Source: Imbricaverruca yamaguchii (taxonomy: Eukaryota; Arthropoda; Thecostraca; Neoverrucidae). Taken from it: a stretch of 64,000 nucleotides of DNA. Numbering within the stretch: the first letter of the stretch is position 1; each line of letters opens with the position of its first letter. The position numbers and the translations under genes are program-made. The notes beneath the pieces were generated by a model. The model saw nothing but the letters and a program-made list of their open reading frames with translations, was not told the origin of the DNA and ran no database searches. This document shows positions 43,930 to 55,300 of the stretch, one piece after another. Location of the stretch: contig JAOTOL010001656.1 in NCBI GenBank assembly GCA_034440575.1, positions 3,102,501 to 3,166,500 of the forward strand, in the 5' to 3' direction.

Positions 43930-44297
43930 ATGCTCGTTATCTATCAAATAATAACACCAAAGCTGCAAAACCGACCAGAGCCAGAGTCGACGCAAGGAGA
44001 TGTCTTGTACCGCTTGCTTTCGGGCCACACCTACGTGACACATCGTTATCTGTGTATGGTGATGAAATGTGTCTCCGGCTTGCCGATCAACGGAGACTCC
44101 ACTTTGAAATAGCCTCTGTGTCGCTTCGGAAACTATTAGGGAAGGAGTTGACCATTGTTCTCTCGGAACAGCTGCTTTCTTATCAGGAAATATTATACAT
44201 CGTGACATGCAACTTGTTGCATGAATTGGTGATCACATGGGCGCAAAATGACCCTAGATGTCAACGCGCCCCTAAACTCCAATCCACCACCAACTGG
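43930..44297 (+). mobile_element. LINE 3' fragment (end of RNase H region plus tail)
   Basis: Contains GHTYVTHRYL and YGDEMC, matching RIGHTYATHGYMLCGGD of the LINE at 36722-39261, across small frameshifts. The tail ATGGGCGCAAAATGACC, AACGCGCCCCTAAACTCC and AATCCACCACC follows. Confidence 0.75.
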
Positions 44298-44325
44298 TGA
44301 TCATGTGCTTCTCTGTTTGAACGAC

Positions 44326-44385
44326 ATAACTATGGACGCTGTGTGACCTATGCAGTCGTTGCGTCCCTAAGCTATAATAACTAAC
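44326..44385 (+). repeat. LINE 3'-tail fragment (diverged)
   Basis: CTATGGACGCTGTGTGACC, AGTCGTTGCGTCCCTAAGC, then TATAATAACTAACT. The hairpin stem is changed to GGACGC/GCGTCC, a compensated pair. This suggests that the stem structure, rather than its sequence, was maintained in the source LINE. Confidence 0.6.
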
Positions 44386-44810
44386 TTCAATGATCCAAGA
44401 TCCAGGATTCCCCTGGGGATCCAGGGACATATCTTGTCTGGTGTAGTGGCCATACTAGTGTCAGTGTGTGGAAATGTGCATTGCAATGCTGCGGAGGGGA
44501 ACCTGATTCAAAACGTGTGCTTAAGAAACCATTGTATTCGATAATTATGTTGTTATCGGGGGGGGGGCGATGCTAGTAGTTGCCCAAAGATCAAGTGTGA
44601 AGGGAATTCCGAACGATAGATGTCAGGAATTAACAATTTTTCGCACTGAAATTTAGTGGGTGTTTAGTGAGGAGGATGTTTAATTAGAGTAGAGTGAGGA
44701 GAGAAGTGGGAGTAACATTTCCACAACAACGGGGACTGTTAATTTGAGACTAAGGACTGTTGTCAACTTTGAATCACGCTGAAGTTCAATGTTTATTTCT
44801 TTTTTTTCAG

Positions 44811-45778
44811 ATGCTGATGCCAATCGCGGAGTCCCGGTCGAAACGCCACTAGGAAGAGCTACCCGTACAGACGAGCGTGCCAGAACCGGAAGTATGGCTA
44901 CTGAGAACTGCCCCCACCATTGTGGCATTTGCCAGAAAAGCTTTTCGTCCAAAGGCAATTTCGCAAGGCATATTCGTGCCCACTCCGAGGATGATCGCTA
45001 CCGATGTGAATACTGTGACGAGCGCTTTGCTTTCAGTTTCGCTCTTCGAGAGCACGTTCGTAAGCACTCTGGGGATAAGCCGTACCTGTGTGATGTTTGT
45101 GGAAAACCGTTCACACACAGAAGCACTCTCAGAAGGCACAAACGCATTCACTCCGAGAACAAAGTGTTCCCATGTGACGTATGCGGGAAGAGCTTCCCTT
45201 ATCAGCGTGGTCGTGTACAACATTCTCATAGCCACGCTTTGGAGAAGTCGTACCGCTGTGACAGATGTGGCATGTGTTTCGCTCAAAGTATGAACCTCAC
45301 ATCGCACTTTCGGATTCATGCCGGCGAAAAGCCGTACCGTTGTGACAACTGTGGCAAGGGTTTCACTTCCAGCGACAGGCTCGCAGATCATCTTCGCATC
45401 CATACCGGAGACAAGCCGTACCATTGCGAAAGCTGTGGGAAGAGTTTCTCCGACAGGGTGTGTCTGAGAGCACACTCCCGTATCCACACAGGCGACAAAC
45501 CTTACCGTTGTGGGAAATGTGGTAAGAACTTTGCGTATCGGAAAAATCTCAGAGTTCACCTGTGCGGCCAATCTAATAATAATTTAGAAATGGTGTCGCA
45601 GTTACCGCACCGTTGTGATCGTTGCGAATTGGAGTTTCCAGATCAGGATGCTCTCATAAAGCACTGGCGAAGCCACTTCGTAATTAAGCCATACCGCTGT
45701 GACACGTGTGGGAGGAGCTTCATGCATCAGGGAGGTCTCACACGGCATCGTCGTACCCACATTGAAAATAATTCGTGA
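44811..45778 (+). CDS. Zinc-finger gene exon 4 (ten C2H2 fingers, stop codon)
   Basis: 968 nt entered in phase 1 after TTTTTTTCAG and ending at TGA 45776-45778. With exons 1-3 it makes a 395-residue protein. After a basic linker (residues 74-106), ten C2H2 modules span about 107-392, mostly joined by TGDKPY/AGEKPY-type linkers (HSGDKPYLC, HAGEKPYRC, HTGDKPYHC). Nine have complete C-x2-C-x12-H-x3-H. Finger 8 (CGKCGKNFAYRKNLRVHLCGQ) has lost its second His, and a Gly/Asn-rich gap separates it from fingers 9-10. Expected role: sequence-specific nuclear DNA-binding regulator. The target is unknown. Confidence 0.9.
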
Positions 45779-45859
45779 GTACTGGGGCACCCGGTGAACG
45801 AGTTCGTTTCCCTCGTACATAACGGTAGCAGAAAGAGCGCAGAATGACAAATGCAGCCT

Positions 45860-48470
45860 TGAAGCTCAGCGTCGCCAGCAACCCGGAGAGTAAGTTGCAG
45901 TCCCTGTGGAGCATCAAGCTCGACCGAGGCCGTCAGTTAGTCATCTGCAGCCCGTCCAGACCTCCGAGATACACTGCAATCGCTCTTCAAGCAGATTTCG
46001 AGGACCTGGAGTTGCAGCTTCAGCGTGTTTTGATTGCCCACCTTTCTGCAACTGTCATCATGTGCGGTGATCTTAATTGTGACCTGAAGAAGACTCGCCG
46101 CGATCTTGGTCGTCAGCGTCGTGAGGAATTTTTTACATGATTGTAGTAATCACTGTGCCAGACTATCACTTCATCAATGTGTGCCATGGGTTCATTGTTG
46201 GATGTTTGAATCGTTCAAAACTGCGACGTTGTTAAAGAATGCCATACTAATCACTCATTTTAGTCCTCATTCCTGTGTCCACTTGCGTAAACGTGCCTCG
46301 TGGCAGATGCAAGCCATCTGTTGTGTGCTCTCGATGTCTTAAGCGAATTGAAATTGGATAATTTATTTACGATTTTTGCGCCGCTGATTGGGGGGGGGGA
46401 TTGTAATTATCCGAGCAAGCAAAAAGGCAACGCAGAAAGTCCAGCCCCGACTATCGAGCGATGACCAGAGCGCCTACTTTGTGTCTGTAGGACCGAAGGT
46501 AGCTGCCGAAATCGCTGCTCTCAGCGAAGTCCCGGCCCTTGAATGCCGCCTGCCACGTGTTGGAACCTGCGCGTTTGTTTTATCGCATATTGACCTCACT
46601 ACACTACGACGAACTATCATCATCATGCTGAGCTCAGCAGCGCGCGGATCGGATAACCTTTGTATCCGCGTGCTGAAGTTGAGTTTCCCAGCTATTGGTG
46701 ACGTCCTACTACACATCACCGACGCCTCCCTAACCCGGTCTGAATTCCCAGATTCTTGGCCATTATCCACCCCGTCCACAAGCCCGGCGATACAGCCAAC
46801 CCATCCACCATCCAATTTCCGGCCCATCTCAATCATACCAGTCATTCCCAAAGTGGTAGAGGATGGTGCAGAAGCAGCTCTACCCAGCATGGCTTCCGAC
46901 CCCACCACTCCACGGAAACAGCGGTGCTCCCAGTCACCGACCGAACCCTCCCCGCCACCGATAGTGGGGAGATCTCGCTGTTATGCCTGGTATACCTGAG
47001 CAAATGCTTTGACGTCATAGACCGCGACATCTTAGAGCGAAAACTCCGACTGTACGGCGTCGAAACCTACTGGTTTGAATCGTATCTCAGCGGTCACACT
47101 CAGAGCGTAACATTGACGGGTTCAGGGCATCACAGCAACGGACCAACACCATGTATGTTTTCCAGGGGTCGGCCTTGGGGCCTTCGCTTTTCGGAGTCTT
47201 CACGAACAACATGGGGTTGTTTTCACCTGAAGGCAATGTCGTACAATATGCGGATGACACCCAGGTGCTAGCCACTGGCAAAGAAGTAAACTGCGAGCGC
47301 TCATCTCCAGTATGTAGAGCATTCACAGTTCTTTGGACATTTGGTTCCGCGCGAACGCCCTGAAGGTTAACGCGACGAAAATTTAGTTGATTGCCTTTGG
47401 AAGTCGCCAAAATTTGCCCAGCTTCCCAAGTTTTCCAGTCACCTTACATGACGCATCCCTCGAGCCTTTCAGCGAGGTAAAAATGAAGTATAGGTTTCAC
47501 TTTCGACCAAACTGTCGTGGGACACTCATGTGTCTAACGTCAACTGCCGCAGCACAGGCACCCTGGTCGGCTTCTCCCACGCTCGCAACCTCATACCAGA
47601 CGGCATGGTCGCCACACTAGTCACGGCTCTTGTCCTCTCGCACTTTGGATACTGCATTTCGGTATACGGCAATGGCTCAAAATGGAACATACATAAAGTC
47701 AAAAGTTAAGATTGAACTTTGGCGTACGTGTTATATTTGGCCGTCATAAATTTGACCACGTATTTGACCTGCGAGAGAGGCTTGGCTGGCTGACTACCAA
47801 ACAACTTGTCGACATCAGCACGCTCAGCCTGGCGCACAGAGTCGCGACGCGTAGCGAGCCGGAGTCACTTGCATCTGGCTTCAGGAAGAATAGCTGTCCG
47901 AGAGTGGAGCACACTGCAAGACCAGCTGCTTCATGTTCCACGCTTAGACTGAGACTGAGAAGCGGCGCTCCTTGGGCAAAACGCTTGATACGTACAACCG
48001 GCTCCCAGCTGAGCTTACTGAAATGGCACCGCAACATTTTACGCACGCCGTTAAGGGACACCTGCAGGCTCGGCAATTTGACTGTCCCGCGTCTTAGACA
48101 CACTACTTATGTATTAGACTGTTCTGTATTTATGTATGTTTGCGATAGTATGAGACTGACTGATGTGTGGACACACCACTTATGTATTTGGCTGTTCTGT
48201 ATGTTTGTATATTTGCAATGTTATGAGACTGGCGTATGTGTGGATTTGACTGCTTGCGTGCATGTTTTTGATTGTAAGTTTTATGTTTTTGTTCTTACTA
48301 CTTCACCTTTGACTCTGGGCATAATAGCCATTGCAATAGTGGATCACCCGATGCATGTCAATACAATACAATGCAATGCCATGCAGCCGCTGTGACCTAG
48401 AGCAGATCCGTCCTGGATCTGCTCTAGCATCAACATCTAACTAACATCTAGCATAACTGAAACTGGTTTA
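45860..48470 (+). mobile_element. Degenerate LINE (endonuclease and RT, CR1/L2-like)
   Basis: Starts within the endonuclease domain (VIMCGDLNCDL at about 46055, then LHQCV). The RT is spread over several frames: FRPISIIPVIPKVVE (46820), STETAVLPVTDRTLPATD, LSKCFDVIDRDIL (motif A region), VFQGSALGPSLFGVF (motif B) and VQYADDTQVLA (motif C YADD). The C-terminal segment 47712-48095 includes FGVRVIFGRHKFDHVFDLRE and LTTKQLVDISTLSLAHRV. No RNase H. It ends in a hairpin and ACATCTAACTA repeats near 48440. Numerous stops make it inactive. It begins within 100 bp after the zinc-finger stop codon. Confidence 0.85.
48397..48426. repeat. Perfect 13-bp stem-loop at LINE 3' end
   Basis: CTAGAGCAGATCC, loop GTCCT with one base of overlap to the stem, then GGATCTGCTCTAG, directly before short ACATCTAACTA repeats. 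Stem-loops followed by short tandem repeats are typical 3' recognition structures of CR1/L2-group LINEs. Confidence 0.8.
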
Positions 48471-48489
48471 ACTAGTTTCAGTTTGTCAT

Positions 48490-49745
48490 GTTTTATATCC
48501 CAAGTGCATTGTCGTTTTCGATCAACAAGGGGTAATATTGATGTACTGAAGTTTCCAGGGGAAGGGCCCAGGCTCGTCCGGCGGCTACCGCCCGCCGCCC
48601 TCTTCGCAGCCAGGTCAGCAGCCTCATTACCAGCCAGACCTACGTGGCTTGGGGTCCATATAAAAATTACGTGAACTTCCTGTTGGAGATAAATATAGGT
48701 TGTGGTGCCATGCGCGATGTGGCTTGGTCATGGCCAAATGCTTTCAGGGCGAGTGGGCTAGTCGGGGAGTTATTGAGTACCAAGTAGCTTTTGTCACAGG
48801 TTCTGCCGCCATGCTTAACCCGTCCCGTCTCGTGGGGTGTCTTCAACAGCCCCCCCCTTAGGTTTTTCGCGGATAACGGACGAACAGCCCACGGCAGCGC
48901 GCCCAAATTTGGCATACATTTTCCCACATCAATTTGACATGCTGATTCAAAATTTTTAGGTCAGGTCATTTAGGGTCAACGAGTTAGTCAAGGTCAAATG
49001 AGGTCACCTCCAAAAACGTTCAACCTGTCGCCACGCGTTAACGGGTGCAGATATTTTAATGAAACTTTCAGCGTTTGCTTATCTTTACGGATGCAACAAA
49101 ACGTACGAGTTGAATTTTTCTGTTTTTTTTCGTTTTTCTCTACATACAAATTTTGCGTATTTGCCATATTGCAGTTCAAATACAGGATTCTGGCTAAAGT
49201 AAGCATTTTTTATTAGGGCAAGCTCACTTCCAACGTTTCTCCGCCTGCTCTACCCAATGGAAAAGGAAAATTAAAGAAAACTCGACAACCCTAAAATTTT
49301 GAAATTTCAAAAAATGTTTTTTTTTTGTTGGGGGGGGGGGGGCCAAAAGAAATATAGCCCTGGTCGATTTCGCTGTCATTTTATCATTCCAAATAAACTT
49401 TGTTTTTCATATATCCCCAAAATGAACTCCCCAGAGCCAAAAACATAATGTAAGTCGTGAAAAGTCGTGAAAATCTAGCCCTCCTGGTGACGTCACTTTT
49501 GGGGGGATATTTTTTTGGGAGTGGACCCGGACCCTACTCGTCGAGCGCTTTCCGATGACACCTCTTTCGTTTTCGTGCGATGCTTTGTTTGGATTTTAGA
49601 GTGGGTCTTCAACCGCCCCCCCCCCCTCCCAGACGGGGTGTGAGGATTTGAACGGGAAGACGCCGCGGGTTAATTATTCGAGGGGCCTGTAGATTGGCAT
49701 ATAGTTCAACAGTAAACATTAATTGCAGTGCAGGATCGGTAAAGG
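48490..49745 (-). mobile_element. LINE RNase H fragment split by a TTAA-type element
   Basis: Minus strand. 49674-49745 reads FTVELYANLQAPR (RNase H second acidic motif, AELYAIL type). After the inserted element, 48490-48814 reads SYLVLNNSPTSPLALKAF and VIFIWTPSHVGLAGNEAADL followed by AAKRAAGG, which covers the third and fourth motifs. Removing copy B (48815-49673) brings the halves together in the right order. Confidence 0.7.
48815..49673 (-). mobile_element. TTAA-type (piggyBac-like) element, copy B
   Basis: TTAA at both ends (48815-48818, 49670-49673). Left inverted end CCCGTCCCGTCTCG, right inverted end (complement) CCCGCGGCGTCTTCCC. Length 859 bp. Internal words match copies A, C, D and E. 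It sits inside a LINE RNase H reading frame. No transposase. Confidence 0.88.
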
Positions 49746-50732
49746 AAGCAAAGTGGGTCGAGGAAGAAGCACAGAGGCCGTGGTGGTGGTGGTGGTGGTG
49801 GTCTGGTGTCCAAATGGCATTAGCGGCGATTGAGTCTGAAGAAACGGTGACAGAGCCAGTGGACTCAGGGAGCTCTTGACCAGAGACGGTGTCGCTTTCT
49901 AACCAAACAAAATTAAGACACTAAGATATTTTATCTTGGAAAATACTTCTGCATTCCATACTCTAACGTCGCAGTGAGGTCAGTCATCGTCGCTCAGCTG
50001 GCTGGGAAATGGAGCTCCCTCCGATTATCACAGCCGCCACGATAATGGGTGTGGAAACACAGGTGTTTCCGGGGGTACTCGTAGTTCCCATTGTCCATCC
50101 CTCTCTTCCCAGTCCAGCATCCGTCCCATGCGTCCCGTTGTATGCTCCTCATTCAACCCTGCTAACAGCTACCCCTCTCTTGTCACGAGCATGCAGGGCA
50201 GCTTTCCCCAGTGTATCTGTCCTTTCAGTTATTTTTTTATCGGGGTAATCGGGGTAATGGAAAACTGGCCAACTAAACTAACAAATGATCTTCAAAAAGG
50301 GAAACGAGGTGCGTTTGACTACCGGCTTGAAATGACGGAAGAAATCCTGCTAGTCTGCTGGAATGACAACAAAATTATCAGCGTGACGTAGATGCACATA
50401 TAAGATGGCAAATCAGTCAAATTCGCTCACCAAACAACAAGACAGCAACCGAAGCAATGCTCAATGGTGATATTGGCTGCATTACTTCGAGCCAGTAACC
50501 ACTTGCTTTCCTGTTTTCCCATCCCCAAGCGCCAAACGGTGGCCGCCGTGCTAGGTCAAGTGCGCGCGCGCATTCCGAACCGAACGCAGCACTGAGGACC
50601 AGTGGGACCTCTTGGTACCGGGCCATATCTCGAAAACGACTGAAGATAACTTCCTTTTTTTAGTGTTGTACTTGTTCAATTAGACGATTGTTGACCACAA
50701 AAAGCCAAACACAGATTCTGCTATTCAGGCGA
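49746..50732. other. No gene recognised
   Basis: Includes a short (GGT)n tract at 49782-49801 and mixed non-coding sequence. Small open frames lack domains. Confidence 0.4.
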
Positions 50733-51640
50733 AATGCTATGCCGTCTTCCGAAAAGAAGTGCCAAGTGGCGCTATCTCCCACGGTGGAGTAACCCTTGGC
50801 ATTCACCATGGCGCGTCCGTGCAAACATTACATTTGATCCCTCCAAGCCGTTGTTGCCAGGGTGCAATTGATCGACGACTGATTTCGTTGTGCAGCGTCT
50901 ACACACCTCCTGGGACTGCGTTCCTATCTACTGATTGGAGCATCTTTGTACTCAGTTTCCTGAGCCGGTCTTAATTCTGGGCGATATTAACGCCCTACCG
51001 TTTGGGGTTCTTCAAATGTCAACGTACGTGGCCGTCTTATGGAACAATTTTTACACGAGAAGACCCTGTGTATCTTAAATGCTGGTGCCAACACCCACTT
51101 TTGTCTGCATCTGAAAGAACCTCTGCGCTGGACTTGAGTATTTCGAGTCCCCAACGGGCACAATATTTTGATTGGTCGGTGGACGGTAACCTGGGAAATG
51201 ACCACTTCCCGGTTTGGCTCGAATATCGTGATGGCCCAGTCCTTGCACTGAGGCCGCCACGATGGAACATTCACAAAGCAAGCTGGACGAACAACAGAGC
51301 AAGCTTGAAGCAGCGTGGCCAGTCGATGGCCGGGAAAAACCACAATGTGTGGAAGATTTCACTGCACTGCTCCAACACTACATCAGCATGCATACCTCGA
51401 ACCTCAGGTGCCCCCCGGCGTGCCCCAGTCCCATGGTGGACGGACGAATGCAGGGACGCCATACGTGCGAGGAAACAAGCGTACAGAAAATATAGTAAGA
51501 TCAGTACTACAGGAAGTATGCTTATCTTCCGTAGGGCTGAGGCTCTGTAACGACGTACCGTTCGGATGGCGAGGCAGCTATCGCGGCGAGAATATGCCAG
51601 CCAAATAAACAAGCATACCCAGATTGGGCAAGTGTGATCT
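50733..51640 (+). mobile_element. LINE endonuclease fragment
   Basis: Endonuclease domain of the RNase H LINE family, in broken frames: SGAISHGGVTLGIHH, EPVLILGDINALPFG, WSVDGNLGNDHFPVWLEY (the SDH-type motif replaced by NDHFP) and the linker CRDAIRARKQAYRKYSK. Similar order and sequence to the second copy at 52340. No RT follows, so the copy is 3'-truncated or rearranged. Confidence 0.75.
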
Positions 51641-52339
51641 ATGATAAAACGAATGGCAGGCTAACAGTCATCGGTTCCACTACCCATGCTGCGTATGGGC
51701 AAAAGCGACGTGACCAATGTCATTGATGTAGCGAACGAAATTGCCCGCGTCCTCCCGGAACGTAGCCTAGGTAGAAACTGGGACCGACTGTGCCCCTCCC
51801 CCCCCGACGAGGCACCACCTTTCCGTGGTGGGGGATTGAGTTCCCCAATGACTCGGCAACCATCATACCGGCGAGGGGTGAGACTAAGAGTGCCTCACTC
51901 GTCCTTCCGTCCACACGCTCCCATTCCAATGCCCATCTCATCCCACCATCCTGAGAGTCCCCTAGAGGCCCATGCCCATGGGCGCTTCCTCTGTCCGGAT
52001 CTCCGCCGTGGGGTGGCTCACAGAGGTCCCGCCGCAGGATAAACTCGCTCGGCTATGGTCGTAGCTGCCTCTCTGAGTCCTCGATAGACTCTCCTTCAAG
52101 ACAGGGCACCGGGACTCAATTTTAAAATCACCTCCGACCTTTTCTGGAAACGACATCCACACGTGACTATCTGGTATATATTCCGGCGATTCCGTATTAA
52201 CTCACCAAGCTGTCGCTGGGTTTGTGATATGCACTATTCATTTGATGTAACTATATCTTCTGACCACGCGCATGTTTTACTGTATTAACTTGCCCACATC
52301 GTAGTTTTACAGTAGAACTGTAGGGAAATAAAATTCAGC
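51641..52339. other. No gene recognised
   Basis: Between two LINE endonuclease segments. 51690-51780 may still be LINE linker sequence (VTNVIDVANEIARVLPER). The C-rich remainder shows no domain. Confidence 0.4.
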
Positions 52340-55300
52340 CTCAATAACCTTCAGCATCTTTTAAGTTCTCGGGCGCCGTCGGCTGTATGCATACAGGAAA
52401 CGAAACTGGCTCCAGGTGCTCCGTTTCAACTACAAAATTACGCCGTTTTACGAAAAGATGTACCGTCTGGCATTGTGTCACATGGCGGTGTCCTCATTGC
52501 TGTGCACAACTCTGTCCCATTCATACATGCATCTCTCTCTTCAAATATGCAGTGCATTGCTGCTCGTGTAGGTAGTAATAAACCACCGTCCAGTTTCCAT
52601 ACGCAGCATATACCTACCACCAGGCGGACTGTTCGCACTTTCTGATCTTTCTGAAACTGTGGCTCAACTTACAACACCGGTGATGGTGTGTGGCGATTTG
52701 AATGCGCACCATTCTCTTTGAGGCTCAGCTACGATTACTAGCCGTGAACGTGCAATGGAACATTTTATAAGTGATTTTCCTCTCTGCATTCTTAATACGG
52801 GAATACCAACGCATTTTACATTACCGACTGGTCAGACGTCCGTGCTGGACCTCACTCTGCAGTCCAGAAATTGCACCTGTCTTAGAGTGGTCGGTGGGTA
52901 GTGACCCATATAACAGCGACTAGCTTCCTGTTTACTCCCATTTCATTAATCGGGTTACGGTTGGTCGACGACCTTCAAAGTGGCTATTTCACCGAGCCGA
53001 CTGGGCAGCTTTCCAAGCTAACCTTGAAAGCACCCTCCGCGACCACTCCGATGAATCCGCCATCTCCGTGGAAACATTTACTTCAGCAATTGTGCAGAGT
53101 GCCCAGCGGCACATCCCTCGATCAACGGGGACGTCAATTCGAGTACCAGTCTCATGGTAGTCCGATGAGTGTCTGGAGGCTGTCCGTCCTAGGAAGAGGA
53201 CATTCCGTATATTTAATCATAATAGCTGCACGTACAATTTAGTAGCTTATCGCAAAGCACGAGCGCTCGCCCGACGTATTATTGCGGAGGCGAAACGAGA
53301 CTCGTGGAAATCCTATGTAAGCACTTTAACCCGCGCCGTCTCTCCGGCCAGATCCTCACCCCGTCTCGGGGGGTGGGCGAATAGTACCCCCCCCCTCTAA
53401 AATCAAAACTAAGCGTCGCACGAAAACGAAAGAGGTGTCGCCGGAAAGCGCTCGACGAGTAGGGCCCGGATCCACCCCCCAAAACAATTTACCCCCCAAA
53501 AGTGATGTCACCACGGGGGTAGATTTTCACTTTTCACGACTTACATTATATTTTCGACTCTGGGGAGTTCATTTTGAGGATATATGAGAAAACATTTGGA
53601 ATGAGAAAAGGACAGCGAAATCGACCAGGCCCATAACAGTTTTTGGCCCCCCAAAAATACTTCTTTTTTCCCAAAATTTTGAGTTCAAGTTTTCTTTAAT
53701 TTTCCTTTTCCAATGGGTAGAGCAGACCATGAAACGTTGGAAGTCAACTGTCCCTAATCAAAAATGCTTATTTTAGCCAGAATCGTCTATTTGAACTGCA
53801 ATTGGCAAATATGTAAAAGTTATATGTAATCAAATGTGATATTTCATGTGAGGTGGCAATGGCACTAGCCTCAGGATGTATGTGAGGTGGCACTGGTACT
53901 AGGCAGATGAGTCATCCAGTGCGGCGATCTCGTGACCTGGACGGGACGGCCGGATACGTGGCGTGGTGGGGCGTGTGCGGAATGGGCCAATCAGGGATCG
54001 GGGGTGTCTAGCGCGGGAGCGGTGTCGAGTTGAGGTGGGAGGGTGTGAGCTGGGCCGGCCCAGTCTGGTTACCGCGAAGCGCTGAGGAATACACGGTCCT
54101 GGCGTCAAAGTTTTTTCTTCGTGAACTGTATCAAAAAAGAAGAAAAAAGTGAAAAACTCCACTCGTACGTTTTGTTGCATCCCTAAAGATAAACAAACGC
54201 CGAAAGTTTCATTACAATATCTGTACCCGTTAAAGTGTGACGACTGCTTGCACTTTTTTGCAGATGACCTCACTTGACTTTGACTAACTCGTTGACCCTA
54301 GGTGACCTGCCTTTAAAATTTTAAAACAATGTGCCAAATTGATGTGAGAAGAGGTATGTCAAATTTGGGCGTGCTGCCCCGCGCCGTTCGTCCACTAGCC
54401 GCGAAAAACCTGAGGGGGGCGTTTGAAGACCCCCCCCTCCCAGAGACGGGACGGGTTAAATCGTTCCACGTCACTGTCTACTGTATGGTTCTGTATAAAG
54501 CGTTTCTCTGGAAAACACGCCCAAGTTCCTCTCCCTGTCTTGCACATGACAGGGCAGGACATCGTCGGCCCGGAAGAAGTGCTGACAATGTAGATGTGCT
54601 TTGTCCGCACGCTCAGAAAACTCGTATAACCAGCAATTTTTTAGACACAAGGGTCGATGCGAGGCAAGTCCTCTTGATTTTTCCACCACAAACGTCCTCC
54701 AGTACAGCATAACATTCTCCATTATTTACGAATTAATTGCGGCAATCGGCACACTCAAGAGCGTGGCAGAGGGTCCCGACACTATAAATAATATTATAAA
54801 ACGATTGTCAGCTGCTGCTTTAGAAAGACTAAAACCCTAAATGTAATGTGGACATCGGGCACATTTCCACTTTCATGACGGGAGGCAATTATAATGCCCA
54901 TACGTAAACCAAATAAAGCTGGTAATGATCCACTACTTTATCGTCCCATCTTACGCATATGACAGGGAGTGGCGTCATGATGTCCTGATGAAACTGCACA
55001 ATATGGGAATCAGAGGTCCCATGGGTGCCTTCTTGTCCAAATTTATATCTTCCAGAACGTTTCGCGTTAGAATAGGAAACTCCCTATTTGGCACATTTTC
55101 ACAAGTTAACGGAGTCCCGCCGTGGAGCATACTGAGCGTAGCATTGTTTGCAATTTCAATCAACGACGTGGGCACCTCGCTGCCAACATCCGTAGGGAGA
55201 CCACTTTTCGTGGATGATTTCGCCATGAGGTCCTCTTTACGCTCTGTGCACACGTTTTAGAGACAACTCCAGATAGCTGTTCGGAAGGTGCAGGGTTGGC

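Noticed and set aside
44849..45571. Minus-strand 240-residue frame opposite the zinc fingers
   Set aside because: Periodic antisense shadow of the repeated finger coding sequence.
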